Source: Streptomyces sp. WMMC500 (GTDB lineage Bacteria; Actinomycetota; Actinomycetes; Streptomycetales; Streptomycetaceae). From it: a DNA stretch of 64,000 bases. Position numbers and translations under genes: made by a program. How positions within the stretch are numbered: position 1 is the first letter of the stretch; each line of letters opens with the position of its first letter. The stretch covers positions 6,831,001-6,895,000 of the forward strand of contig NZ_CP114905.1 of assembly GCF_027497195.1 (NCBI RefSeq). The letters are read 5' to 3'. The notes below the pieces were generated by a model, which was given only the letters and a program-made list of their open reading frames with translations, did no database searches and was not told where the DNA came from. Shown piece after piece: positions 51,306 through 59,249 of the stretch.

Positions 51306-52994
51306 ATGAGCACGAACCCTCCCGTACCCACCGCCGGCCCCAGCGGTGCCGGGGTACCCGATGCGCGTCAGCTACGCGGCATCCTGATCGCCGTCTCCGT
51401 CGCCCTGATGGCCGTGATCGCGTCGGTGTCCGGGCTGGGCGTCGCGCAGACCCACATGGCGGTCGAGTTCGGCGCCTCGCAGAGCACCGTCCTGTGGATC
51501 ATCAACATCTACACCCTCGCCCTGGCCGCGCTCCTGCTGCCGTTCGGCGCGATCGGTGACCGCCTGGGCCGCAAGCCCATGCTGATCGCCGGACTGATCG
51601 TGTTCGCCGCCGCGAGCATCCTGGCGGGCCTGGCCCCGACCGCGGCGGTCATGCTGGCCGCGCGCGTGGCCGCCGGGGTCAGCGCGGCGATGATCATGCC
51701 GATCACCCTGGCCGTCATCACCTCCACCTTCCCCGAGGAACGGCGCGGCAAGGCGATCGGCGTGTGGACCGGTGTCGCGGGCAGCGGCGGCGTCCTCGGC
51801 ATGTTCCTCTCCGCGCTCCTGGTCGACGTCGCGGACTGGCGCTGGCTGTTCGTGCTGCCCGTCGTGCTGAGCGTCGTCGCCCTGGGCATGACGCTGAAGT
51901 CGGTTCCCGACTCCCGCGAGAAGCCGGCCCATCGCTTCGACACCGTCGGCGCACTGGTGTCCAGCGTCGCCGTGAGCGGCCTCGTCTTCGTCCTGCAGGA
52001 AGGCCCCGAACGCGGCTGGACGGCCCCCGCGACGGTGACCAGCCTCGCCGTCGGCCTGACGGCCGCCGCCGGCTTCGTGGCCTGGGAACTACGCCGCCGG
52101 GACGCCGCGCTCCTGGACGTACGGCTCTTCCGCGAGCGGGGTCTGGCGGGCGGCTCGCTCACACTGCTGGCCGTCTTCGGCGTCCAGGCGGGCATCGCCG
52201 TGGTCCTCTTCCCCTTCTTCCAGGCCGTCTTCGGCTGGTCGGGCCTGCTGTCCACACTGGCGCTGATGCCGATGGCACTCACGATGATGCTCGCCTCCGG
52301 CCTCGCTCCCAGGCTCGCCGTACGCGCCGGCTCCCGCGCGACCATGGCCGCGGGCGTTGCGCTGGCCGGGACCGGGCTGGCCCTGATGGCGCTGTTCGTC
52401 TCCGCCGACGGCTATCTGAACATCCTGCCCGGCCTGCTCGTCATGGGCATGGGCATGGGCCTGTCGATGACCCCCGCCACCGAGGCCATCACCGCCTCCC
52501 TGCCGCGCCGGAAGCAGGGCGTGGCCTCCGCGCTCAACGACGTCACCCGGGAGCTCGGCACCGCCCTCGGCGTCGCCATGCTCGGCGCGCTCCTGTCCGC
52601 CGGGTACCGCAACGCCATCGACGGCCGGCTGAACGGCATCCCCGAGGGCGCCGCGGACACCGCCCGGGAGGGCGTCGCCAACGCCGTCGAGGCGGCGGGC
52701 GGCGCCGGCCCGCACGCACCGGACCTGCTCCACGCCGCCCGGCAGTCCTTCGTCGACGGCTGGCAGCAGGCCATGTGGGCGGGCGTCGCCGTCATGGGAG
52801 TCCTGTTCCTTTACCTCCTGGCCCGCGGCCCCGGGAACACCGGCCCTACGGCGCCAGCGCCGCGGCCTCCGCGGCGAGCTTCTCCACCGTCGCCCAGTCC
52901 TTCGTCGCCAGCGCCGCCTTCGGCAGCATCCACGTGCCGCCCACGCAGCCGACGTTCGGCAGCGCGAGATACCCCGGCGCCGACTCCGCCGTGA
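51306..52994 (+). CDS. DHA2-family MFS exporter with antisense-overlapping tail
   Basis: The protein has 562 residues. Fourteen helices end near residue 510 (MGVLFLYLLARGPG). VASVSGLGVAQTHMAVEFGA and GAIGDRLGRKPML are the family motifs, and SGVGG-like motif C is present as GVAGSGGVLGMFLSALLVDV. The last 50 residues (PAPRPPRRASPPSPSPSSPA and onward) are low-complexity, and their DNA lies antisense to the end of the KDPG-type aldolase gene. The original stop was probably lost, so the tail is likely an accident. The start is ATG 51306 after GAGAGGATCCG. Confidence 0.88.
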   Translation: MSTNPPVPTAGPSGAGVPDARQLRGILIAVSVALMAVIASVSGLGVAQTHMAVEFGASQSTVLWIINIYTLALAALLLPFGAIGDRLGRKPMLIAGLIVFAAASILAGLAPTAAVMLAARVAAGVSAAMIMPITLAVITSTFPEERRGKAIGVWTGVAGSGGVLGMFLSALLVDVADWRWLFVLPVVLSVVALGMTLKSVPDSREKPAHRFDTVGALVSSVAVSGLVFVLQEGPERGWTAPATVTSLAVGLTAAAGFVAWELRRRDAALLDVRLFRERGLAGGSLTLLAVFGVQAGIAVVLFPFFQAVFGWSGLLSTLALMPMALTMMLASGLAPRLAVRAGSRATMAAGVALAGTGLALMALFVSADGYLNILPGLLVMGMGMGLSMTPATEAITASLPRRKQGVASALNDVTRELGTALGVAMLGALLSAGYRNAIDGRLNGIPEGAADTAREGVANAVEAAGGAGPHAPDLLHAARQSFVDGWQQAMWAGVAVMGVLFLYLLARGPGNTGPTAPAPRPPRRASPPSPSPSSPAPPSAASTCRPRSRRSAARDTPAPTPP

Positions 52995-53487
52995 TGCCGC
53001 CCGTCGGGCAGAACCGGGCGCGCGGCAGCGGGGAGCCGAGGGACTTCAGGTACGCGATGCCGCCCGACGCCTCCGCCGGGAAGAACTTCATCTCCGTCAC
53101 CCCGCGCTCCAGCAGGCCCATCGCCTCCGACACCGACGACACCCCCGGCAGGTGGGGCAGGCCCGAGGCGGCCATCGCGGTCAGCAGCCGGTCCGTGGTG
53201 CCGGGGCTGACGAGGAACCGGGCGCCCGCGGCGGCGGAGGCGTCCACCGCCGCCGCGTCCAGCACCGTGCCGGCGCCGACCACCGCATCCGGCACCTCGG
53301 CGGCGATGGCCCGGATCGCGTCGAGCGCCGCGGGCGTGCGCAGGGTCACCTCGACCGCCGGCAGCCCTCCGGCGACCAGCGCGCGCGCCAGCGGCACGGC
53401 GTCGGCGGCGTCGTCGAGGACGACGACGGGGATGACGGGCGCGAGGCCGAGGACGGAGGCGGGAACGGAGGCGGAGTCAGTGGTCAC
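52846..53487 (-). CDS. eda: 2-keto-4-hydroxyglutarate / KDPG aldolase (Eda-like)
   Basis: The protein has 213 residues from GTG 53487. The TIM barrel carries the catalytic Glu in PAVEVTLRTPAAL, the Schiff-base Lys in VTEMKFFPAEASGG, and the phosphate-binding FCPTGGI. It cleaves 2-keto-3-deoxy-6-phosphogluconate to pyruvate and glyceraldehyde-3-phosphate, or 4-hydroxy-2-oxoglutarate to pyruvate and glyoxylate. Its last 149 bases overlap the exporter gene on the other strand. No edd neighbour is present, so it may serve sugar-acid catabolism. Confidence 0.9.
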   Translation of the reverse strand: MTTDSASVPASVLGLAPVIPVVVLDDAADAVPLARALVAGGLPAVEVTLRTPAALDAIRAIAAEVPDAVVGAGTVLDAAAVDASAAAGARFLVSPGTTDRLLTAMAASGLPHLPGVSSVSEAMGLLERGVTEMKFFPAEASGGIAYLKSLGSPLPRARFCPTGGITAESAPGYLALPNVGCVGGTWMLPKAALATKDWATVEKLAAEAAALAP

Positions 53488-53598
53488 GCCGCCATCGTGC
53501 CTCTGCGGACAGGCGGGTGCAACGCCCGTTGCGTACCGTGCAACTGCCTGCGCGCGGGCACTCTCAGCCCTGCCCACGGGCGCTCCGGCTGGAACGGC

Positions 53599-53630
53599 GC
53601 GTACGGGCACCGGCCCCGGCGCCCGTACGC
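53599..53630. terminator. Terminator hairpin after yaaA
   Basis: GCGTACGGGC (53599-53608) pairs with GCCCGTACGC (53621-53630) across a 12-base loop, just past the yaaA stop at 53641 on the minus strand. Confidence 0.6.
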
Positions 53631-53640
53631 CGCGCCGGCT

Positions 53641-54438
53641 CTACAGCTCCGTGACCACCACGTCCAGCTCCCACGGCTGCCCCGCCCGCCGCGGCGCCTC
53701 CCCCTCCACCCGGTACCCCAGGTCGCGCAGCGCCGTGACCAATTGCTCGGGAGCGCGGGGCTTCGCGCCGGAGGTCAGCAGGTCGCGGAGCAGCCGGCCC
53801 TTCGTCGCCTTGTTGAAGTGGCTGACCACCGACCGCTTCTCCACCCCGTCCACCACCGTCGCGTGCAGGACCCGCACCGCCGCGGTGCGCGCCGCCAGTT
53901 CGCCGCGGGGCCGCCAGGCCGTCGCGTACGCCGACGAGCGCAGGTCGAGGACCAGCCCGCGCCCCGCCGCCGCCGGCAGGGCGGCGTCCAGCGGGCCGCG
54001 CCAGTACGCGCCGAGCGCGCCGGCCGCGGGCAGGCGGACGCCCATGGAGCAGCGGTACGCCGGGATGCGGTCGCCGATGCGCACGGCGCCCCACAGGCCG
54101 GAGAAGACCAGCAGCGACGCCGACGCGCGCCGCTTCGCCGCGGGATCGAGCGTGGCGAGGCCGAGGGCGTCGTAGAGCACGCCGGTGTAGACCTGCCCGG
54201 CGGGGCGGGTGGGCGCCGTCCGCAGCCGGGCGTTCCGCGCCACCTCGCCGCGCAGCCCTTCGGTGAGGCCGAGCACGTCGGCGGCCTTCTCCTCGTCGGC
54301 GGCGCAGAGTCCGACCAGCTCGTCGAGGACGGCCTCGCGGGCGGCGGTGAGGCCGGGCAGGGAGAGCGCGTCGAGCTTCAGCGGGGCCCCGCGCCTGCCC
54401 TCGGCCTTGCCCTCGGACGGTGGCAGCAGTACGAGCAC
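53641..54438 (-). CDS. yaaA: Peroxide stress protein YaaA (DUF328/UPF0246)
   Basis: The protein has 265 residues from GTG 54438, with GGGAGGATTC upstream; the open frame's earlier ATG has no ribosome site. It opens with VLVLLPPSEGKAEGRRGAPL (the PPSEGK hallmark) and ends with SHFNKATKGRLLRDLL. E. coli YaaA lowers intracellular iron under peroxide stress and limits Fenton damage; the fold includes a DNA-binding helix-hairpin-helix. It is divergent from the GH87 gene. Confidence 0.9.
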   Translation of the reverse strand: MLVLLPPSEGKAEGRRGAPLKLDALSLPGLTAAREAVLDELVGLCAADEEKAADVLGLTEGLRGEVARNARLRTAPTRPAGQVYTGVLYDALGLATLDPAAKRRASASLLVFSGLWGAVRIGDRIPAYRCSMGVRLPAAGALGAYWRGPLDAALPAAAGRGLVLDLRSSAYATAWRPRGELAARTAAVRVLHATVVDGVEKRSVVSHFNKATKGRLLRDLLTSGAKPRAPEQLVTALRDLGYRVEGEAPRRAGQPWELDVVVTEL

Positions 54439-54533
54439 GAATCCTCCCGCGGTGACGTATCGGTCCCCCTCCGCCCTCCGGCAGCCTACCCGCGCGGCGC
54501 CGGGGGTCCGGACAAGGCGCCGTGCGCGGACCA

Positions 54534-54610
54534 TTGACAAACCCGCGACCTGCCTCAAAACTCTGACTGCCAATCAGCAAGACATCGACTCAGTTACGCA
54601 AACGTACGTT
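54534..54610 (+). promoter_or_regulatory. Promoter region of the GH87 gene with AACGTACGTT palindrome
   Basis: TTGACA (54534-54539) with an AT-rich AAAACT (54557-54562) 17 bp downstream is a plausible promoter. AACGTACGTT (54601-54610) is a perfect ten-bp palindrome in the leader, flanked by GCAA ... TTGC, and may bind a sugar-responsive regulator. Confidence 0.4.
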
Positions 54611-54670
54611 GATTTCTTGCAAGAGCACGGCATGCGCACTCTGTCAGCCCCCCACAGAACAGAGGACACC

Positions 54671-56617
54671 ATGAAGTGGAAGCAGCTCAGACGGCGCGTG
54701 GCCGTCGGGATACCGGCGCTCGGCCTGGTCGCGATCGGGGTCCTCCCCCTCTCCGGCTCGGCCATCGCCGGCATCGCCCCCGAGGGCGGCAGCACCGGAA
54801 GCACCCGCTCCGCCGGCAACGCGGCGGTGGCGGCCGGCGCGGAACTGCCGTACGTCGCGTACGAGGCGGAGGCCGGCACGTACGACGGCACCCTGCTGGA
54901 GGCCGACGCGAAGCGGACCTTCGGGCACACGAACTTCGCGTCCGAGTCCTCGGGCCGCCAGTCGGTGCGGCTGGAGAACACCGGTCAGTACGTCGAGTTC
55001 ACCTCGACCTCCCCGACCAACTCCATCGTCGTCCGCAACTCCATCCCCGACGCCCCGGGCGGCGGCGGCGCGGAGGCGACCATCAGCCTCTACGCGAACG
55101 GCGAGTTCGTGCAGAAGCTGGACCTGTCGTCCAAGCACAGTTGGCTCTACGGCAACACCGACGACCCCGAGGGCCTGACCAACAACCCGCAGACCGACGC
55201 CCGGCGGCTCTTCGACGAGTCCCACGCGCTGCTGGAGGAGAGCTACCCGGAGGGCACCACCTTCCGCCTCCAGCGCGACGCCGACGACAGCGCCGCGTTC
55301 TACATCATCGACCTGATCGACCTGGAGCAGGTCGCGCCGCCGGCCGAGAAGCCGGCCGCGTGCACGTCGATCACCGAGTACGGCGCCGTGCCCGACGACG
55401 GCAACGACGACACCGAGGCGCTGCAGGCGGCCGTCACCGCCGACCAGAACGGCGAGATCGAGTGCGTCTGGGTCCCGCCGGGCCAGTGGCGGCAGGAGCA
55501 GAAGATCCTGACCGAGGACCTCGCGGGCGGCCAGTACAACCAGGTCGGCATCAGCGATGTCGACATCCGCGGCGCCGGCATGTGGCACTCGCAGTTCTAC
55601 ACGCTGACCCCGCCGCACGAGGCGGGCGGCATCAACCACCCGCACGAGGGCAACTTCGGCTTCGACATCGACAAGAACACCAAGATCTCCGACCTCGCCA
55701 TCTTCGGCTCCGGCACCATCCGCGGCGGCGACGGCGGCCACGAGGGCGGCGTGGGCCTCAACGGCCGGTTCGGCGTCGGCACGGAGATCTCGAACGTGTG
55801 GATCGAGCACGCCAACGTCGGGGTCTGGGTCGGCCGCGACTACTCCAACAGGCCCGAGCTGTGGGGCCCGGCCGACGGGCTGAAGTTCAGCGGCATGCGG
55901 ATCCGCAACACCTACGCCGACGGCATCAACTTCACCAACGGCACCCGCAACTCCGAGGTCGTCAACTCGTCCTTCCGTACCACGGGCGACGACTCGCTCG
56001 CGGTCTGGGCCAGCAAGTACGTGAAGGACCCCGCCACCGACATCGGCCACGACAACCACTTCCGCAACAACACCATCCAGTTGCCCTGGCGTGCGAACGG
56101 GGTCGCGATCTACGGCGGCTACGGCAACACCGTCGAGAACAACCTGATCTCCGACACGGCGAACTACCCGGGCATCATGCTCGCCACCGACCACGACCCC
56201 GTGCCGTTCTCGGGCGAGACGACGATCTCGGGCAACTCGCTGTACCGCTGCGGCGGCGCGTTCTGGGGCGAGGCGCAGGAGTTCGGCGCGATCACGCTCT
56301 TCCCCGCGGGCCAGCCGATCCCGGGCGTGACGATCAAGGACACCGACATCCACGACTCGACGTACGACGGGATCCAGTTCAAGACGGGCGGCGGCGAGAT
56401 GCCGAACGTGAACATCTCGAACGTGTCGATCGAGAAGTCCAACAACGGCGCCGGCATCCTCGCCATGGGCGGCGCCCGCGGCAGCGCGAACCTCACGAAC
56501 GTCACCATCACCGACTCGGCGGAGGGCGACGTCGTCATCGAGCCGGGTTCGCAGTTCGTGATCAACGGCTGGCCGGGCGCGGAGAACGGCACCCCGGCCC
56601 GTAGCAAGGAGGGCTGA
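54671..56617 (+). CDS. Secreted GH87 alpha-1,3-glucanase (mycodextranase/mutanase type)
   Basis: The protein has 648 residues. A signal peptide of about 35 residues is followed by a CBM35/6-like beta-sandwich (YVAYEAEAGTYDGTLLEADA; FYIIDLIDLEQV). The catalytic part is a right-handed beta-helix (CTSITEYGAVPDDGNDDTEA). It contains YADGINFTNG and, 23 residues after its Asp, the pair in TTGDDSLAVWA. This reproduces the Asp - Asp-Asp catalytic spacing remembered for Paenibacillus GH87 (1045, 1068, 1069). It would cleave alpha-1,3-glucan of fungal walls or dental polymers. ATG 54671 follows AGAGGA. Confidence 0.85.
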   Translation: MKWKQLRRRVAVGIPALGLVAIGVLPLSGSAIAGIAPEGGSTGSTRSAGNAAVAAGAELPYVAYEAEAGTYDGTLLEADAKRTFGHTNFASESSGRQSVRLENTGQYVEFTSTSPTNSIVVRNSIPDAPGGGGAEATISLYANGEFVQKLDLSSKHSWLYGNTDDPEGLTNNPQTDARRLFDESHALLEESYPEGTTFRLQRDADDSAAFYIIDLIDLEQVAPPAEKPAACTSITEYGAVPDDGNDDTEALQAAVTADQNGEIECVWVPPGQWRQEQKILTEDLAGGQYNQVGISDVDIRGAGMWHSQFYTLTPPHEAGGINHPHEGNFGFDIDKNTKISDLAIFGSGTIRGGDGGHEGGVGLNGRFGVGTEISNVWIEHANVGVWVGRDYSNRPELWGPADGLKFSGMRIRNTYADGINFTNGTRNSEVVNSSFRTTGDDSLAVWASKYVKDPATDIGHDNHFRNNTIQLPWRANGVAIYGGYGNTVENNLISDTANYPGIMLATDHDPVPFSGETTISGNSLYRCGGAFWGEAQEFGAITLFPAGQPIPGVTIKDTDIHDSTYDGIQFKTGGGEMPNVNISNVSIEKSNNGAGILAMGGARGSANLTNVTITDSAEGDVVIEPGSQFVINGWPGAENGTPARSKEG

Positions 56618-56646
56618 CACCGGCACCACCCTCATGCCATCCCCGA

Positions 56647-56687
56647 GGCGGGGCCGGCCGGGACGTCACGTCCCGGCCGGCCCCGCC
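56647..56687. terminator. Bidirectional terminator hairpin
   Basis: Arms of 20 bp (56647-56666 and 56668-56687) form a near-perfect GC-rich dyad between the convergent GH87 and GH18 genes. The innermost bases must form the loop. Confidence 0.82.
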
Positions 56688-56726
56688 GCCTTGCCCCTGC
56701 TCTTGTCCTTGCCCTTGCCGGAACGG

Positions 56727-57749
56727 TTACGGCAGCCCGTCGACGTGCGGGCCCACCGTGTTCGACCACCCGTTGCCGTTGCTGGCGTCCCAGTTGGTCG
56801 ACCAGGTCATCGCACCGCGCAGACCCGGGTAGGTCTTGTCCGGCGTGAACGAGCCGCAGCCGGTGCCCCGCGTCAGGCAGTCGAGCGCGTCGGTCACCAC
56901 ACCCGGATCCACGTACCCGCCGCCCGCCGCCTGCGGCGAGGCGGGCAGTCCGAGGCCGACCTGCGAGGGGTCGAGCCCGTTCTCCAACTGGATGCAGGCC
57001 AGCGCGGTGAGGAAGTCGACCGTGCCCTGGGAGTAGACCTGGCCGTCGCAGCCCAGCATGGAACCGCTGTTGTAGTACTGCATGTTGACGACGGTGAGGA
57101 AGTCCTTGATGTTCAGCGCCGTCTTGAAGTACTCGTTGGACGGCGACTGCATGTCGATGGTCTGCGGCGCCATCGTCACCACCAGGCCGTCGCCCGCGCC
57201 CGCGTGGATCGCCTCCAGGGCCTGCGTCATGTACGTGGAGTTGAGCCCGTTCTCCAGGTCGATGTCGACGCCGTCGAACCCGTACTCCTCCATGAGCGAC
57301 AGGATGCTGGTGGCGAAGGCGTCCGCGGACGCCGCGTCGTTGACGGAGACCGCGCCGCGCTCGCCGCCGACGGAGACGACGACGGACTTGCCGCTCTCCT
57401 GCTTCGCGGCGATGTCGGCCTTGAAGGCGTCCTCGCCGTAGTTCAGCGCCGGGTCGAGGGTGAAGTCGACCTGGCCGGGGGTGCCCGTCGCGTCGGCGAA
57501 GGCGACGGCGATGATGTCGTACGCCTCCGGCACGTCGGCGATGGTCTGGACCGTCGCGCCGTTGTCGAAGTTCTGCCAGTAGCCGGTGACCGCGTGCGCG
57601 GGCACGGCGGCGGTGTCGGCGGCCGGCTCGGGGTCGGCGGCGGCCTCGCTGACGGCCACGGCGGCGAGCCCGCCGGCGGTGAGCGTCGCGGCGGCCACGG
57701 CGCTGACGAGGCGTGTGCGTGTCTTCCGGAACTTGTGTGTACGTGCCAC
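56727..57749 (-). CDS. Secreted GH18 chitinase
   Basis: The protein has 340 residues. A long basic signal peptide is cut near AAADPEP. The catalytic barrel begins at VTGYWQNFDNGATVQTIADV. The motif FDGVDIDLENG supplies DxxDxDxE with the catalytic Glu, and VVSVGGERG, MAPQTIDMQ, MQYYNSGSM and MTWSTNWD are the other substrate-binding strands. No separate chitin-binding domain is present. It lies 128 bases downstream of the GH19 gene on the same strand, and the two enzymes act on opposite chitin configurations. Confidence 0.93.
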   Translation of the reverse strand: MARTHKFRKTRTRLVSAVAAATLTAGGLAAVAVSEAAADPEPAADTAAVPAHAVTGYWQNFDNGATVQTIADVPEAYDIIAVAFADATGTPGQVDFTLDPALNYGEDAFKADIAAKQESGKSVVVSVGGERGAVSVNDAASADAFATSILSLMEEYGFDGVDIDLENGLNSTYMTQALEAIHAGAGDGLVVTMAPQTIDMQSPSNEYFKTALNIKDFLTVVNMQYYNSGSMLGCDGQVYSQGTVDFLTALACIQLENGLDPSQVGLGLPASPQAAGGGYVDPGVVTDALDCLTRGTGCGSFTPDKTYPGLRGAMTWSTNWDASNGNGWSNTVGPHVDGLP

Positions 57750-57836
57750 AACTGCCTCCGGGTGGGGGGTGGTCGTTTCGGGGTACGGCCGGGCGCGGCA
57801 CCCGCCCCGGGAAGGGCGGAACGGGCCCGCGCCCGG

Positions 57837-57876
57837 CCGGGTCGGCCGGGTCGCTCAGGTTGCGTGGCCGACCCGG
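57837..57876 (-). terminator. Hairpin after the GH19 gene
   Basis: CCGGGTCGGCC (57837-57847) pairs with GGCCGACCCGG (57866-57876) directly after the GH19 stop. It may separate the two chitinase transcripts partly or fully. Confidence 0.5.
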
Positions 57877-57877
57877 G

Positions 57878-58633
57878 TCAGCAGCTCAGGTTGTCGCCGG
57901 GGGTCGTGCCGAGGATCCCGGTGAACTGCGTGTACTTGTCGATCCGGCTCTGCACCTGGGCGGGGTTGCCGCCGTTGCACTCGATCGACCCGTTGATGGC
58001 CCGGATGGTCTCGCCGAAGCCGTGCCCGCCGACGATCGCGTCGTGCGCGGGCATCGACCCGGGACCGGACTGCGTCATCCAGTACCAGATGCCGGTCTTC
58101 CACGCGACGGCCGCGTTCCGCTCCACCTGCCAGGGGTCGTTCAGCAGGTCGATGCCCAGCGCGTCGCCGGCGGCCTTGTAGTTGAAGTTCCAACTGAGCT
58201 GGATGGGCCCGCGCCCGTAGTACGCGGCCTGCCCGGCGGGACAGCCGTACGGCTGCGACGCGTCGCAGTAGTGCGGGTAGTTGTCCTGGTTCTGCTCGAC
58301 GATGTGCACGAGCCCGCCGGTCTCGTGGCTGACGTTCGCCAGGAAGGCGGCGGCCTCGCGCTTCTTGGTGGTCTCGTCGCCGGTGTTGGCGAACGCGGGG
58401 TACGCGCTGAGCGCGTCGGTCAGCCCCTGGTACGTGTAGAAGGCGTTCCGCCCCGGGAACATCTGGTTGAACTGCGCCTCACTGACGATGAACTCCGCAG
58501 CCACCGCCTTGTCCGCGCCTCCCTCGCTCTCCTCGCCCGCCGACGCGGTCACGGGCAACACGACGGCGAGCGCCGCGGCGAGTGCGCCGATCGCGAGCAG
58601 GGCCTTGACCTTTGTTCCGAGTTTCCTCAGCAC
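57878..58633 (-). CDS. Secreted GH19 chitinase
   Basis: The protein has 251 residues from GTG 58633, with GGAGAGTGATGAG upstream. The signal peptide ends at TASAG. The catalytic core includes the general acid Glu in AAFLANVSHETGGL, then NYPHYCDASQPYGCPAG with paired cysteines, YYGRGPIQLSWNFNYKAAGD and the C-terminal INGSIECNGGNP. This is the class IV plant-like type common in Streptomyces and active against fungal walls. The catalytic domain lacks a separate chitin-binding domain. Tandem DasR-like sites lie about 75-105 bases upstream. Confidence 0.93.
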   Translation of the reverse strand: MLRKLGTKVKALLAIGALAAALAVVLPVTASAGEESEGGADKAVAAEFIVSEAQFNQMFPGRNAFYTYQGLTDALSAYPAFANTGDETTKKREAAAFLANVSHETGGLVHIVEQNQDNYPHYCDASQPYGCPAGQAAYYGRGPIQLSWNFNYKAAGDALGIDLLNDPWQVERNAAVAWKTGIWYWMTQSGPGSMPAHDAIVGGHGFGETIRAINGSIECNGGNPAQVQSRIDKYTQFTGILGTTPGDNLSC

Positions 58634-58707
58634 CTCATCACTCTCCTGGTGGGGGGTCACCGGCGCGAACGCCGACGTTGGAGTTTGACGCGCCGCAGTC
58701 AATCACC

Positions 58708-58738
58708 TTGGTCTGCACCAAGACAAGGTGTAGACCAA
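58708..58738. promoter_or_regulatory. Tandem DasR-like (dre) sites upstream of GH19 chitinase
   Basis: TTGGTCTGCACCAA (58708-58721) and AAGGTGTAGACCAA (58725-58738, the complement of TTGGTCTACACCTT) both fit the TGGTCTNNACCA core known for DasR sites and the direct repeats of Streptomyces chitinase promoters. Induction by chitin-derived N-acetylglucosamine is expected. Confidence 0.7.
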
Positions 58739-58740
58739 TG

Positions 58741-59010
58741 TCTTCCGATCAGGTCGACTTGTCGGCATCCCCCGGGCCTCGCCCGCCTCGTCGACTGCCG
58801 GAAGTCGTGGTGCACCGCCCCCTCCACCGACGCCGCCCGCGTCCGGTCCAGCCGCTCCAACTCCGCCCGCTCCCGCGCGGGCTCCCCCCGCCCCGCCGAC
58901 CGAGCCACCCGTCCCCGCAGCCCGTTCCACGCATCGGTCCCGGCGGCCTGCACCACGGCCGCGCCACCGGCCCCGGCAAGCACGGCCGTCCGGGTCGACG
59001 GCCGCTTCGG
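58741..59010 (-). pseudogene. Truncated actinobacterial hypothetical gene (relic)
   Basis: Read on the minus strand, VVQAAGTDAWNGLRGRVARS followed by GRGEPARERAELERLDRT matches the N-terminal region common to a class of Streptomyces hypothetical proteins (often VVQAAGTDAWEGLR...). The frame then changes character (VEGAVHHDFRQSTRRARPGG) and lacks the usual continuation. No convincing start is visible. Together with the dre sites and LacI sites it fills the 616-base gap 58634-59249. Confidence 0.5.
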
Positions 59011-59046
59011 GGAGTGTGGCGAGAATCCGCGTGACCCGGCCGAGGA

Positions 59047-59059
59047 GAAAACGTTGTTC
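59047..59059. promoter_or_regulatory. LacI-type operator O1
   Basis: GAAAACGTTGTTC, with the AACGTT core at 59050-59055, resembles the site before lacI (63005-63018). It lies 190 bases before the GH95-like start and may serve as an auxiliary site. Confidence 0.5.
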
Positions 59060-59136
59060 CGCGTGCTTTGCGTGGTCGCCCCAGGTTCTGCGCGGATCGA
59101 GTGGGCCGTAGTCAAGGGGGAGACGGGAACCAGACC

Positions 59137-59182
59137 TTGACACGCCGTCACGCTCGCCAGCATTCTCTCGAATAACGTTATC
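59137..59182 (+). promoter_or_regulatory. GH95-like gene promoter with LacI operator O2 at the start point
   Basis: TTGACA (59137-59142) and CATTCT (59161-59166) are 18 bp apart. GAATAACGTTATC (59170-59182, core 59174-59179) sits at the expected start point, so a bound LacI protein would block initiation. Confidence 0.7.
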
Positions 59183-59249
59183 GGTGGTCTTCGGCAGCCG
59201 CCGGTCTCTCTCGGCACCCCCACCCTTGTGAACTGAGAGGTCCGGATCC

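Noticed and set aside
54644..56635. Minus-strand 663-residue frame over the GH87 gene
   Set aside because: It is Val/Asp/Arg-rich without motifs, while the plus strand has a signal peptide and a catalytic Asp trio.
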